The translations under genes and the position numbers were made by a program. 64,000 bases of DNA from Actinomycetales bacterium JB111 (GTDB taxonomy: Bacteria > Actinomycetota > Actinomycetes > Actinomycetales > Actinomycetaceae): assembly GCA_900163555.1 (NCBI GenBank), contig FUHX01000043.1:1-64000 (forward strand). Reading direction: 5' to 3'. The notes beneath the pieces are model-generated. The model saw only the letters and a list, made by a program, of their open reading frames with translations, did not search any database and was not told the origin of the DNA. This document shows, in pieces, positions 17,376 to 26,917 of the stretch (the stretch's first letter is position 1; each line of letters begins with the position of its first letter).

Positions 17376-18713
17376 TCAGTGCGACGGGATGAACTGCGCG
17401 AGCTCGAAGGGCGTGACCTGGTCCCGGTAGGCCTGCCACTCCTCGTGCTTGTTGCGCACGACGAAGTCGAAGGTCTCCTCCCCGAGGGTCTCGGCCACGA
17501 GCTCGGACTCCTCCATGACGTCGATCGCGTCGGCGAGCGAGGACGGCAGGGACTTGATCCCGAGCGCCCGGCGCTCCCCGCGGGTCATGAGCGAGATGTC
17601 CGTGTCCGCGGGGTCGGGCAGCTCGTACTGCTCCTCGATGCCCTTGAGCCCCGCGCGGATGATGATCGCGAACGCGAGGTAGGGGTTCGTGGCCGCGTCG
17701 AGCGCGCGGAACTCCACGCGGGTCGACTGGGACTTGCCAGGCTTGTACCCGGGCACCCGCACGAGCGCCGAGCGGTTGTTGTGGCCCCAGCTGACGTAGC
17801 TGGGCGCCTCGTCCCCGCCCCACAGCCGCTTGTAGGAGTTGACGTACTGGTTCGTGATCGCCGTGATCTCCTGGGCGTGCCGGAGGATGCCGGCGATGAA
17901 GTGCCGCCCCGTGGAGGAGAGCTGGTACTCGGCGCCCGGGTCGTGGAACGCGTTCGTGTCGCCCTCGAACAGGGAGAAGTGCGTGTGCATGCCCGAGCCC
18001 GGGTAGCCGGGCATGGGCTTCGGCATGAACGTGGCGGTCAGACCTTGCCGAAGCGCAACCTCCTTGACCACGGTGCGGAAGGTCTGGACGTTGTCCGCCA
18101 TCGACAGCGCGTCCGCGAAGCGCAGGTCGATCTCGTTCTGCCCCGGGCCACCCTCGTGGTGGGAGAACTCCACCGGGATGCCCATCTCCTCCAGGGTGGT
18201 GATCGCCTCCCGGCGGAAGTCGTGGCTCGATCCGCGGGCCACGTGGTCGAAGTACCCGGCGCGGTCGGTGGGCACGAGCGGCTGTGCCGGGTCGTGCACC
18301 TCCTTGAACAGGTAGAACTCGATCTCCGGGTGCACGTAGGGCGTGAAGCCGGCGCGCGCCGCGTGCTCGAGGGTGCGGCTGAGGACGTTGCGGGGGTCGG
18401 ACCGGGACGGCTCGCCGCCGGGCGTGAGCACGTCGCAGAACATGCGCGCGACACCGTGGTGCTCCGAGCGCCACGGGAGCACCTGGAACGTCGAGGGGTC
18501 GGGGCGGACGAGCATGTCCGACTCGAACACGCGCGTCAGCCCCTCGATCGCGGAACCGTCGAACCCGATGCCCTCGGAGAAGGCCGCCTCGAGCTCGGCC
18601 GGGGCGATGGCCACCGACTTCAGGGTGCCGAGGACGTCCGTGAACCACAGGCGGATGAACCGGATGTCCCGCTCCTCCACGGTCCGGAGTACGAATTCCT
18701 GCTGACGGTCCAT
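17376..18713 (-). CDS. glnA2: Second glutamine synthetase (GlnA2 type)
   Basis: 445 residues. It keeps the GS motifs (GFDGSAIEGL, HPEIEFYLF, HHEGGPGQNEIDLRF, KPMPGYPGSGMHTH, NNRSALVRVP). The C-terminal regulatory loop reads DTDISLMTRGER, so the adenylylated Tyr of GlnA is missing and GlnE should not modify it. It is shorter than GlnA, in line with GSI-alpha-like GlnA2 of actinomycetes. Related GlnA2 to GlnA4 proteins can act on polyamines or other amines, so a role outside bulk ammonia assimilation is possible. AAGGAG lies 6 bases before the ATG at 18713. It precedes glnE in the same operon. Confidence 0.93.
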   Translation of the reverse strand: MDRQQEFVLRTVEERDIRFIRLWFTDVLGTLKSVAIAPAELEAAFSEGIGFDGSAIEGLTRVFESDMLVRPDPSTFQVLPWRSEHHGVARMFCDVLTPGGEPSRSDPRNVLSRTLEHAARAGFTPYVHPEIEFYLFKEVHDPAQPLVPTDRAGYFDHVARGSSHDFRREAITTLEEMGIPVEFSHHEGGPGQNEIDLRFADALSMADNVQTFRTVVKEVALRQGLTATFMPKPMPGYPGSGMHTHFSLFEGDTNAFHDPGAEYQLSSTGRHFIAGILRHAQEITAITNQYVNSYKRLWGGDEAPSYVSWGHNNRSALVRVPGYKPGKSQSTRVEFRALDAATNPYLAFAIIIRAGLKGIEEQYELPDPADTDISLMTRGERRALGIKSLPSSLADAIDVMEESELVAETLGEETFDFVVRNKHEEWQAYRDQVTPFELAQFIPSH

Positions 18714-18824
18714 CCCATCTCCTTCACGTCTTGGCTCTCGGTCAAGCCCGGGTATGCGACACCTATTGTGACGCACGTCGGCGGCGGCGTGCAGCGACGG
18801 GCCGGGAGCGACCTCGAGCCCGCG

Positions 18825-18830
18825 TAGGGT
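18825..18830 (+). promoter_or_regulatory. -10 box TAGGGT of nadE, leaderless type
   Basis: TAGGGT ends 7 bases before the ATG at 18838. The interval is too short for a leader. The divergent glnA2 promoter must lie in the same 124-base interval. Confidence 0.45.
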
Positions 18831-18837
18831 GGGCCGC

Positions 18838-20478
18838 ATGCCGCTGTCGATAGCGATTGCCCAGGTGGACCCGTGCGCCGGCGACCTCGCCGGCAACAGC
18901 TCGCTCGTCGCCGATGCGGTGCGCGACGCCGCAGCGTCAGGCGCCCGCCTCGTCCTCCTTCCCGAGATGGTCCTCGCCGGCTACCCGATCGAGGACCTCG
19001 CGCTGCGGGGGTCGTTCCGCGCGGCCGCTGCCCAGGCGCTCACGGACCTGGCGACCGCCCTGGAGGCGGACGGCCTCGGCGGGGTGACCGTCGTCGTCGG
19101 GACCCTGGGGACGTCCGCCGACGGGCGTCCACAGAACGCGGCGGCGGTCCTGCACGGCGGCACGGTCACGGACACCTACGTCAAGCACCACCTGCCGACC
19201 TACGGCGTGTTCGACGAGTTCCGCATCTTCGCCGCCGGCGACGACACGACCGTCATCTCGGTCGACGGCCACCGCCTCGGCCTTGCGATCTGCGAGGACA
19301 TCTGGCGCGACGGCGGTCCCGTCAGCCGGTACGAGGGCGAGGACCTCGACGCCCTGCTCGTCCTCAACGGCTCGCCGTTCGAGGCCGGCAAGGGGCAGGT
19401 GCGCGAGGACCTCGCCGCCACCCTCGCCGCGCGCCTGCGCTGCCCCGTCCTGTACGCGAACCTCGTCGGCGGCCAGGACGACCTCGTCTTCGACGGCCAG
19501 TCCTTCGCCACGGACGCGGTCGGCCGCGTCGTGGCGCGCGCCGCGGGGTTCACGGCGGACCGGTTGCTCGTCACCCTCGGGGACGAGCGCGCGCTGACCG
19601 CCGCCGAGGACGCGCTCGCGGAGCCGCTGGACACGATCGGCCAGATGTACTCGGCGTGCGTGCTCGGCCTCAAGGGCTACATGACGAAGAACGGCTTCAC
19701 CTCCGCGATCCTCGGCCTGTCCGGCGGCATCGACTCCGCGCTGTGCGCCGCCATCGCGGCCGACGCGGTCGGGGGCGAGAACGTCGTCGGCATCTCCATG
19801 CCGTCGTCGTACTCCTCCCAGCACTCGAAGGACGACGCCGCGGACACCGCCGCCGCGATCGGTCTCGACTACCGCACCATCCCCATCGCGCCGATGGTGG
19901 AGACGTTCAAGCAGAACGTCGAGCTCACGGGCGTGGCCGAGGAGAACCTCCAGGCCCGGGTGCGCGGGGTGACCCTCATGGGCATCTCCAACATGGAGGG
20001 TCACCTCGTGCTCGCCACGGGCAACAAGTCCGAGCTCGCGGTCGGCTACTCGACGATCTACGGCGACGCCGTCGGCGGGTTCGCCCCCATCAAGGACGTC
20101 CTCAAGACGGCCGTCTGGGAGGTCTCCCGGTGGCGCAACGCCCAGGCGGAGGCCGCCGGTCAGCCGCTGCCGATCCCCGTGAACTCGATCGTCAAGCCGC
20201 CCTCGGCCGAGCTGCGGCCCGGGCAGCAGGACTCCGACTCCCTTCCCGAGTACGACCTCCTCGACGCCGTCATCCGCGACCACGTCGAGCACAGCCTCGG
20301 CCGCGCCGACCTCGTGGCCGCTGGGCACGACGCGGAGGTCGTCGACCGCGTGCTCACGCTCGTGGACCGCGCCGAGTGGAAGCGCCGCCAGTACCCCCTC
20401 GGTCCGAAGGTCACCGCGCTCGCCTTCGGCCGCGACCGGCGACTCCCGGTCACCACCCGCTGGCGCGAGACCGCCTGA
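18838..20478 (+). CDS. nadE: Glutamine-dependent NAD+ synthetase
   Basis: 546 residues. The N-terminal nitrilase-fold glutaminase domain (about 1-265) has the Glu-Lys-Cys triad in LLPEMVLAGYP (Glu about 43), KHHLPTYGVFDE and AICEDIW (Cys152). The C-terminal synthetase domain starts at about 275 with the PP-loop SGGIDSA (about 295). It converts deamido-NAD to NAD using glutamine ammonia and ATP. A GTG three codons upstream is also in frame, but it overlaps the -10 box, so ATG 18838 is chosen. panB follows after 21 bases, so the two are probably co-transcribed. Confidence 0.97.
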   Translation: MPLSIAIAQVDPCAGDLAGNSSLVADAVRDAAASGARLVLLPEMVLAGYPIEDLALRGSFRAAAAQALTDLATALEADGLGGVTVVVGTLGTSADGRPQNAAAVLHGGTVTDTYVKHHLPTYGVFDEFRIFAAGDDTTVISVDGHRLGLAICEDIWRDGGPVSRYEGEDLDALLVLNGSPFEAGKGQVREDLAATLAARLRCPVLYANLVGGQDDLVFDGQSFATDAVGRVVARAAGFTADRLLVTLGDERALTAAEDALAEPLDTIGQMYSACVLGLKGYMTKNGFTSAILGLSGGIDSALCAAIAADAVGGENVVGISMPSSYSSQHSKDDAADTAAAIGLDYRTIPIAPMVETFKQNVELTGVAEENLQARVRGVTLMGISNMEGHLVLATGNKSELAVGYSTIYGDAVGGFAPIKDVLKTAVWEVSRWRNAQAEAAGQPLPIPVNSIVKPPSAELRPGQQDSDSLPEYDLLDAVIRDHVEHSLGRADLVAAGHDAEVVDRVLTLVDRAEWKRRQYPLGPKVTALAFGRDRRLPVTTRWRETA

Positions 20479-20499
20479 ACCGACCCGAGGACACCAGAC

Positions 20500-21339
20500 G
20501 TGACTGCTAACCACACCCCGACGACGGCGCCCCGGACCCCGAAGAAGGTCCGCGTCACCCACATGAGGGCCATGCGGGACCGCGGCGAGAAGATCACGAT
20601 GCTCACGGCCTACGACGCCCTGACCGCGAGCCTCGTCGACGCCGCCGGTGTCGACGTCATCCTCGTCGGCGACTCCATCGGCGACAACATGCTGGGCCAC
20701 TCGACGACGCTGCCGGTCACGGTCGACGAGATGGTGGTCGCGGCCCGCGCCGTCGCCTCGGCCACGACGCGGGCACTGGTCGTCGTCGACCTCCCGTTCG
20801 GCTCCTACGAGGTCTCGCCCCGGCAGGCCCTCGAGACCTCGATCCGGATCATGAAGTCCACCGGCGCGGAGGCCGTCAAGCTCGAGGGCGGTGTCACCCG
20901 GGCCGAGCACATCCGGCTCATCACCGAGGCCGGCATCCCGGTCGTCGGCCACGTCGGGTTCACGCCCCAGTCGGAGAACCTGCTCGGCGGCAAGCGCATC
21001 CAGGGCCGCGGCGAGGGGGCGACCGAGCGGCTGCTCGCCGACGTGCGGGCCGTCCAGGACGCGGGCGCGGTCCTCGTGGTTCTCGAGATGGTGCCCGGAA
21101 CGGTCGCCGCCGAGGTCACCGCCGCCGTCGACATCCCCACCATCGGCATCGGCGCGGGGGCAGGAACCGACGGACAGGTGCTGGTCTGGCTGGACATGGC
21201 CGGCATGACCGACTGGTCACCGAGCTTCGCCCGCCGCTTCGCCGAGATCGGCCGTCAGCTCACCGCGGCCGCCGGCGACTACGTCACCGCCGTCAAGTCC
21301 GGCGAGTTCCCGACGGCGGAGCACACCTTCGACGCGTAG
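20500..21339 (+). CDS. panB: 3-methyl-2-oxobutanoate hydroxymethyltransferase
   Basis: 279 residues, normal PanB length. It makes ketopantoate from 2-oxoisovalerate and methylene-tetrahydrofolate in pantothenate/CoA synthesis. Motifs include MLTAYDALTASLVDAAGVD, LVGDSIGDNMLGH, VKLEGG, GHVGFTPQ and PTIGIGAG, with the Mg-binding Asp and the catalytic Glu in place. Start GTG at 20500 with CCGAGG upstream. It follows nadE by 21 bases. Confidence 0.97.
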   Translation: MTANHTPTTAPRTPKKVRVTHMRAMRDRGEKITMLTAYDALTASLVDAAGVDVILVGDSIGDNMLGHSTTLPVTVDEMVVAARAVASATTRALVVVDLPFGSYEVSPRQALETSIRIMKSTGAEAVKLEGGVTRAEHIRLITEAGIPVVGHVGFTPQSENLLGGKRIQGRGEGATERLLADVRAVQDAGAVLVVLEMVPGTVAAEVTAAVDIPTIGIGAGAGTDGQVLVWLDMAGMTDWSPSFARRFAEIGRQLTAAAGDYVTAVKSGEFPTAEHTFDA

Positions 21340-21478
21340 GTCGCCGTCGGCCTACGGGTACCGGGGCGTCCGTTCACCGCGGTGACCGGACCGCGCCGCC
21401 CGACAGGGCGGTTCGTCGCGGCACCCACCCACCCGGGTGCCGCGCACGCCCGGGCGTGCGTCATCGTCGGGGCGGGAC

Positions 21479-21661
21479 TCAGTCCTCGTCCCACTCCCGG
21501 TCGGCCTCGTCCGCCTCCTCCGTGCGCTCGCGCGCGATCTCGAACGCGTGGGACGCCTCCTCCGCGCTGGCGTACGGGCCCATGCGGTCGGCGCCGGGAG
21601 AGACCTTCCCCTGCTCGACCTGCCGCGTGACCATGTTGAACCAGAACTCACCGGTGCTCAC
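21479..21661 (-). CDS. Small conserved actinobacterial protein (SPOR-like)
   Basis: 60 residues: [20 protein letters not shown] then [20 protein letters not shown] and an acidic tail. This pattern (WFN..TRQVE.G...RMGPYATREEA..A) is that of short actinobacterial proteins often labelled SPOR-domain. The function is unknown. Start GTG at 21661 with GGGGAG about 6 bases upstream. It is divergent from map by 56 bases. Confidence 0.8.
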   Translation of the reverse strand: MSTGEFWFNMVTRQVEQGKVSPGADRMGPYASAEEASHAFEIARERTEEADEADREWDED

Positions 21662-21704
21662 GTGCGCTCCCCATCCGTCTGACGTCCCATCGAATCCGTG
21701 TCCG

Positions 21705-21710
21705 TAAACT
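21705..21710 (+). promoter_or_regulatory. -10 box TAAACT of map, leaderless type
   Basis: TAAACT ends 7 bases before the ATG of map; no ribosome site lies between. Confidence 0.45.
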
Positions 21711-21717
21711 TAGCCGC

Positions 21718-22599
21718 ATGCTCGCCGATCGCGCCCCGCGGGGCACCCTGACCAAGGGGACCGTCTCCCCCGTCCTGACCGTCCCGGACTCGATCGAACG
21801 CCCGGAGTACGTGGGGCGCACCGGCCCCGAGCGGGTGACCGCCGGCGAGGTCAAGGACGCGGGGACGATCGAGCGGATCCGCGTCGCCTCGCGCATCGCC
21901 GCCGAGGCCCTGGAGCTGACGAGCCAGGCCGCGCGACCGGGCGTGACGACCGACGAGATCGACCGGATCGGCCACGAGTTCCTCCTCTCGAAGGGCGCCT
22001 ACCCGTCGACGCTGCACTACCAGGGCTTTCCGAAGTCCCTGTGCACGTCGGTCAACGAGGTGATCTGCCACGGCATCCCCGACACGACCGTGCTCGAGGA
22101 CGGCGACATCCTCAACATCGACATCACCGCCTACATCGGCGGGGTCCACGGGGACGCATCCGTGATGGCGCTCGTCGGGGACGTGGACGAGGAGTCCCGG
22201 CTCCTGGTGGAACGCACGCACGAGGCGATGATGCGCGGGATCAGGGCCGCCCGGCCGGGCCGTCAGGTCAACATCATCGGCCGCGTCATCGAGTCCTACG
22301 CCCGACGCTTCGAGTACGGCGTGGTCCGCGACTACACCGGGCACGGCGTGGGCGAGGCCTTCCACTCGGGCCTCATTATCCCGCACTACGACTCGGCCCC
22401 CCGGTTCGACGACGAGATCGTGCCCGGCATGGTCTTCACAGTCGAGCCGATGCTCACGCTCGGCGAGATCGACGGCGAGCAGTGGGACGACGGATGGACG
22501 GTCGTCACGAAGGACCGCTCGCGCACCGCGCAGTGGGAGCACACGATCCTCATCACGGAGGACGGGCCGGAGATCCTCACCACGACGACGGCCCCCTGA
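21718..22599 (+). CDS. map: Methionine aminopeptidase, type I
   Basis: 293 residues. It removes the initiator methionine from new proteins. The creatinase-fold domain starts after about 45 residues of N-terminal extension. The metal ligands fall in [16 protein letters not shown] (two Asp), TGHGVG (His), FTVEPML (Glu) and QWEHTILI (Glu). The extension (residues 1-45) has no SH3-binding zinc motif. The ATG at 21718 follows a TAAACT box by 7 bases, pointing to a leaderless mRNA. Confidence 0.96.
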   Translation: MLADRAPRGTLTKGTVSPVLTVPDSIERPEYVGRTGPERVTAGEVKDAGTIERIRVASRIAAEALELTSQAARPGVTTDEIDRIGHEFLLSKGAYPSTLHYQGFPKSLCTSVNEVICHGIPDTTVLEDGDILNIDITAYIGGVHGDASVMALVGDVDEESRLLVERTHEAMMRGIRAARPGRQVNIIGRVIESYARRFEYGVVRDYTGHGVGEAFHSGLIIPHYDSAPRFDDEIVPGMVFTVEPMLTLGEIDGEQWDDGWTVVTKDRSRTAQWEHTILITEDGPEILTTTTAP

Positions 22600-22672
22600 G
22601 TTATTTCTGACGCTAAAATATCGGGGAGCTTCGCCCCACATCTGACCTCACTTGACGACGAGAAGGACAGTC

Positions 22673-23437
22673 ATGGCCACCCCCACGACCCACGCATTCG
22701 GCATCGACATCGGTGGATCCGGCATCAAGGGCGCCCCGGTCGACCTCGAGACCGGCACGTTCTCCGGAGACCGCGTGCGGATCCCCACCCCGAAGAAGTC
22801 CACGCCGGAGGCCGTCGTCGACGTCATCGGCGAGCTTCTCGAGCAGTTCGACGAGGACCCCTCGATCCCGGTCGGCCTCACCTTCCCGGCCCCGATCGTC
22901 GACGGCGGACTGCCGTTCGTCGCCAACCTCGACCAGTCCTGGGTCGGCGTGGACGTGGCCGAGGTCGTGCACGACCGCCTCGGCCGCAAGGTCGTCGCGC
23001 TCAACGACGCGGACGCCGCCGGCATCGCCGAGGTCCAGTACGGCGCCGCGAAGGGCGTCCCGGGCGTCGTCCTGCTCACCACCCTCGGCACCGGCATCGG
23101 CTCCGCCCTGCTCGTGGACGGCACTCTCGTGCCGAACACCGAGCTCGGGCACCTCGAGATCGACGGGCACGACGCCGAGTCCCGCGCCTCGTCCGCGGTC
23201 AAGGACCGCGAGGACCTCTCCTACAAGGAGTGGGCGACCAAGCGGCTGCAGAAGTACTACGACACGGTCGAGAAGCTCTTCTCCCCCGACCTCATCGTCG
23301 TCGGCGGCGGCGTGAGCAAGGACCACGAGAAGTTCCTCCCGCTGCTGAAGACGCGCGCCCCGATCATCCCGGCCGTGCTCCGCAACAAGGCCGGCATCAT
23401 CGGCGCCGCCTACCGCGCGGGCGAGCGCGCCGAGTAG
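22673..23437 (+). CDS. ppgK: Polyphosphate/ATP glucokinase
   Basis: 254 residues, ROK-family kinase of the PpgK type. The phosphate motif FGIDIGGSGIKGAPVD opens the protein, followed by the catalytic DADAAGIAE and a glycine-rich LTTLGTGIGSALLVDG. The lysine- and tyrosine-rich loop DLSYKEWATKRLQKYYD is typical of polyphosphate users, and the zinc-binding cysteines of other ROK proteins are absent. It phosphorylates glucose with polyphosphate or ATP. GAGAAGGA lies 6 bases before ATG 22673. An AT-rich spot (CTAAAATAT, 22612-22620) upstream may hold its -10 box. Confidence 0.95.
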   Translation: MATPTTHAFGIDIGGSGIKGAPVDLETGTFSGDRVRIPTPKKSTPEAVVDVIGELLEQFDEDPSIPVGLTFPAPIVDGGLPFVANLDQSWVGVDVAEVVHDRLGRKVVALNDADAAGIAEVQYGAAKGVPGVVLLTTLGTGIGSALLVDGTLVPNTELGHLEIDGHDAESRASSAVKDREDLSYKEWATKRLQKYYDTVEKLFSPDLIVVGGGVSKDHEKFLPLLKTRAPIIPAVLRNKAGIIGAAYRAGERAE

Positions 23438-23737
23438 TCGGGAGACTGCCCGCGGGAGTCGCACGCCTGGCCGCGGGAGTCGCGAACCCGTGCGAGCGTA
23501 CGCCGTCCGGTCCCACCTGATGGCGCCCGCGGAGTCCTTCCCCCACCCCCTTTCCCTCGCCCTCGGCGGGTGAACCTCGGCGATGGTGAGGGGGAGCACT
23601 CCCCGAGGCGTTCCGGCGTCCGAGCGGGCGAACCACGTACCCTGAGGCGGTCCCCCGGGCCCGGCTCGCGCGCGCGGAGCCACGGGCTCATCCCCTGCGG
23701 AGCCACGGGCTCCCGCCGAGTCGACGAGGAGCGCTAC
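23438..23737. other. 300-base intergenic stretch with short direct repeats
   Basis: No gene is apparent. CCGCGGGAGTCGC occurs at 23450-23462 and 23471-23483. GCGGAGCCACGGGCTC occurs at 23674-23689 and 23697-23712, the second copy just before the ribosome site of the next gene. A ppgK terminator and the promoter of the next gene must lie here, but neither stands out. Confidence 0.6.
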
Positions 23738-25450
23738 GTGCCCCGGTTCAATCCACCTCCGGGCTGGGACGTCCCGGCGGGCTTCATGCCGCCCGTCGGA
23801 TGGCGCCCGGACCCGCGGTGGCCCGAACCGCCCGCGGGCTGGTCGATGTGGATCGTGGACCCGGTGGAGACGGGGCGCGAGATCGACGCCACCCACCGGG
23901 GCTCCCTCGACGCGACCATCCGACGTCGACCGGGATCGGCGACGAGCGCCTCCCCCGCCGCGTCGTCGCCCATGACGGGCCCGACCATCCCCGGCGCGCC
24001 TCCGCGGTCCGGCCAGTCAGCCGTCCCCGGTCCGGTGGGAGCAGCAGGACAGGTCGGCGCCCACGCGGGCTACGGCGGACCGCAGGCCGGACCCGGCGGC
24101 CCGCAGGCGCCCCCCGGCCACGGGGCCGGCATGTACGGGCCGGGCGGCGGCAACCCGAACCTCCAGTCGCACTCCAGGTTCGCGGGCCCCCAGTCCCCCG
24201 GCGAGGCCGGTCCGATGCAGGCCACGGGTCCCGGGCCCCTGCAGACCACAGGCCCGATGCAGATGACGGGTCCCGGCGCCACCTCCGGCTACCCGGGCCC
24301 CGGCTACGGCGCGACCACGTCCGCCTACGGCCCTGCGGGACCGGGTGCAACAGGACCTGGTGCACCGGGACCGGGCGCGACAGGACCCGGGACGACGGCC
24401 CCGGGCGCGACTGCGCCCGGCCCCCACCACTACTCACCCCAGGGATCGCCCACCTCGTCGGCCTCCCCGGGGGGTCCGGGCTCACCCGGATCGGCTGGTT
24501 CGGCGTCGTCGGCCGGGGCGTTCGGCTACCCGCCCTACGGGTCGGGTCCTTCGGGAGGATCCGGGTCGGGGACCGACGACCGGGGACCCTGGTACACGCG
24601 TCCCGCGCCGGCGGCCATCGCCGCATCGACGTGCGTCGCCGTCGTCGCCCTGTCGATCTGGGGCTTCGTCCTGCGGGACGGCTCGCTCGAGGACCCCCAG
24701 GATCCGGGAAAGTTCGACGTCGACCCGCCGCCGGACCCCGGTGACACCGGGATCGACGGAGCCCAGGGCGTCGACGACGTCGTCGTCGACGGCGCCGAGG
24801 ACGGCGACGGCACGGAGAGCTCGAGCGACCGACAGGGCGAGACAGACTCCGACTCGGCCCTGGCCCCGAGCGGGCTGCGTTCGACCGACAGCTTCCCCCA
24901 GCTGTCGCCGAGCGAGCAGGAGGAGCACCTGGGGGCGGACGGCACCCCGACGAACGTCGAGCCCATCGCAACCTACGACGAGATGGACGTCCTCCTGGAG
25001 GACCGCTTCGCCCACTCCTCGATCATGGGGTGGACCGTGGACGACGGGACGAGCGAGGGTGCGGAGATCCGCGCCCAGTTCGTCGGCCCGACCGACTGGG
25101 ACGCGACGGACGAGGTCATGGGCGCCTCCGCGCAGAACCCCCCGCCGCCCGAGGGGTACGTCTACGTCACGCAGCGGATCTCCGTCTCGATGGAGAACGC
25201 GCCGGAGGGCGACGAGTTCGGCGCGTGGCAGTCGGTCCTCGCCTACTGGGTGACGGAGGACGGCGAGGTGTACGCCGCGACCGCGTCGCTCGCCCCGGAC
25301 GACCTCTACAGCCAGCCCAACGTGACGAACGACGGATCGGTCGAGGGGAACCTCATCTTCTGCCTGCCCGAGGACGCCCTCGACAACGGGTACTGGGCGA
25401 TCTCGCTGTTCCACTCCTCGAACGCGTACCTGCTCACGCCGCAGCGCTGA
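23738..25450 (+). CDS. Pro/Gly-rich single-pass membrane protein
   Basis: 570 residues. The N-terminus (NPPPGWDVPAGFMPPVGWRP and PEPPAGWSMW) has the Pro-Gly-Trp repeats seen at the start of many actinobacterial membrane proteins. Residues about 80-275 are low complexity, rich in Gly, Pro, Ala and Thr with repeated TGP and PGATGPG units. A single membrane helix (AAIAASTCVAVVALSIWGFV, about 289-308) separates it from an acidic linker (about 315-400) and a folded C-terminal domain outside the cell with VYVTQRISVSMENAP and NLIFCLPEDAL. The function is unknown; it looks like a surface or envelope protein with a cytoplasmic disordered arm. Start GTG 23738 follows GAGGAG. Confidence 0.8.
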   Translation: MPRFNPPPGWDVPAGFMPPVGWRPDPRWPEPPAGWSMWIVDPVETGREIDATHRGSLDATIRRRPGSATSASPAASSPMTGPTIPGAPPRSGQSAVPGPVGAAGQVGAHAGYGGPQAGPGGPQAPPGHGAGMYGPGGGNPNLQSHSRFAGPQSPGEAGPMQATGPGPLQTTGPMQMTGPGATSGYPGPGYGATTSAYGPAGPGATGPGAPGPGATGPGTTAPGATAPGPHHYSPQGSPTSSASPGGPGSPGSAGSASSAGAFGYPPYGSGPSGGSGSGTDDRGPWYTRPAPAAIAASTCVAVVALSIWGFVLRDGSLEDPQDPGKFDVDPPPDPGDTGIDGAQGVDDVVVDGAEDGDGTESSSDRQGETDSDSALAPSGLRSTDSFPQLSPSEQEEHLGADGTPTNVEPIATYDEMDVLLEDRFAHSSIMGWTVDDGTSEGAEIRAQFVGPTDWDATDEVMGASAQNPPPPEGYVYVTQRISVSMENAPEGDEFGAWQSVLAYWVTEDGEVYAATASLAPDDLYSQPNVTNDGSVEGNLIFCLPEDALDNGYWAISLFHSSNAYLLTPQR

Positions 25451-25469
25451 GCGCGCGGGAGGGGGTGGG

Positions 25470-25848
<379 letters not shown>

Positions 25849-25898
25849 GCGCCGAGTCTACCGCTCGGACGGACCGGCCGAGCGATGGTCCGCCCGGC

Positions 25899-25904
25899 TA
25901 CTCT
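25899..25904 (+). promoter_or_regulatory. -10 box TACTCT of yaaA, leaderless type
   Basis: TACTCT ends 6 bases before the GTG start at 25911; divergent from rnpB. Confidence 0.4.
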
Positions 25905-25910
25905 CCAGCG

Positions 25911-26753
25911 GTGCTCGTGCTGCTGCCCCCGTCCGAAGGCAAGACCGCTCCGACGTCCGGGGCACCCCTCGACCTGAGCTCGCTCTCGCTCGGCGGGCTG
26001 ACCGACGCGCGGGCCGAGGTGCTCGCGTCACTCGCCGACGTCAGCGCCCGCCCCGACGCCCTGGAGCTGCTCAAGGCGCCCGCGGGCGCGGCCGACGAGG
26101 TGGCCGCCCAGCAGGACATCCACGGCCTGCCCACCGCACGTGCGGACGAGATCTTCACCGGCGTGCTGTTCGACCGGGCCGGCCTCGCGTCGATGTCCGA
26201 CGAGGCGAAGGCCCGCGCCGAGGCCGAGATCCTCGTGATGTCGGCCGCCTTCGGCGCGCTCTCGCTCTCGGACCGCATCCCGGCCTACCGGCTCGGCGCG
26301 AGCGCGTCGCTCCCGGGCCTGCCCACCATCGGCGCGTACTGGCGCCCGCACCTGTCCCGCGAGCTCGACGCCCGCGTGGACGGCGAGCTCGTGGTCGACT
26401 GCCGGTCGGGCGGCTACCGCTCGATGTGGAAGGTCCCCCCGACGGCGGAGCTCGTCTCGGTCAGTGCCGTCACCGTCCGAGACGGCAAGCGTTCCGTCGT
26501 CTCGCACGACGCCAAGTACTTCCGGGGCCTCCTGGTCGGTCACCTCATGCGTCGCCCGGCCCCCTCCCCGACGTCGGGGGCGAGCCTCGTCGAGGCCGCG
26601 CACGAGCTGGTGGGCAGCGTTCGGTACGCGGCCGTGCCGGGCCGCGGAGGGAAGCCTCGCACCACGTGGACGCTCACGGGCGTGACGATGGAGCCCGCGC
26701 CGCGGCCGGGCGCCGCGAAGGAGCTCACCCTCGTCCTCACGCAGGAGCCCTGA
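25911..26753 (+). CDS. yaaA: Peroxide stress protein YaaA (DUF328)
   Basis: 280 residues. The family hallmarks are the N-terminal LLPPSEGKTAP, the central YRLGASASLPGLPTIGAYWRPHLS, VVDCRSGGY and a C-terminal SHDAKYFRGLLVGH. In E. coli YaaA lowers free iron under hydrogen peroxide stress and binds DNA; the family fold has helix-hairpin-helix features. Start GTG 25911 with a -10 box 6 bases upstream. It is divergent from rnpB and convergent with the RNase H/phosphatase gene. Confidence 0.92.
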   Translation: MLVLLPPSEGKTAPTSGAPLDLSSLSLGGLTDARAEVLASLADVSARPDALELLKAPAGAADEVAAQQDIHGLPTARADEIFTGVLFDRAGLASMSDEAKARAEAEILVMSAAFGALSLSDRIPAYRLGASASLPGLPTIGAYWRPHLSRELDARVDGELVVDCRSGGYRSMWKVPPTAELVSVSAVTVRDGKRSVVSHDAKYFRGLLVGHLMRRPAPSPTSGASLVEAAHELVGSVRYAAVPGRGGKPRTTWTLTGVTMEPAPRPGAAKELTLVLTQEP

Positions 26754-26810
26754 CCGGGAAGGACCCGGCACAGCCTCCGCGCACCGGGCCGCGCCAGCGC
26801 CCCCACATCC

Positions 26811-26875
26811 CGTCGAGACGCCTCGAATCGGGACGCAGAACGTCGATCTGGGTCGGGAACCGAGGTGTCTCGACG
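26811..26875. terminator. Inverted repeat between convergent genes
   Basis: CGTCGAGACGCCTCG (26811-26825) pairs with CGAGGTGTCTCGACG (26861-26875) with a single G-U position; the loop is 35 bases. It lies between the ends of yaaA and the RNase H/phosphatase gene. Confidence 0.5.
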
Positions 26876-26917
26876 CAGGTTCAGGCGCCGGGTAGGTCGG
26901 CGAGCGAGACCGGCGGT

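Noticed and set aside
17376-18648. Apparent continuation of the glnE frame through glnA2 (giving 1453 codons)
   Set aside because: The upstream part is the out-of-frame shadow of glnA2; GlnE homology begins near the GTG at 17352.
18714-18837. GlnR box before glnA2
   Set aside because: GTCAC is present on the minus strand, but the second half-site does not match GaAAC well enough to claim.
23438-23737. CRISPR-like short direct repeats
   Set aside because: Only two copies of each unit with unequal spacing; no array and no cas gene.
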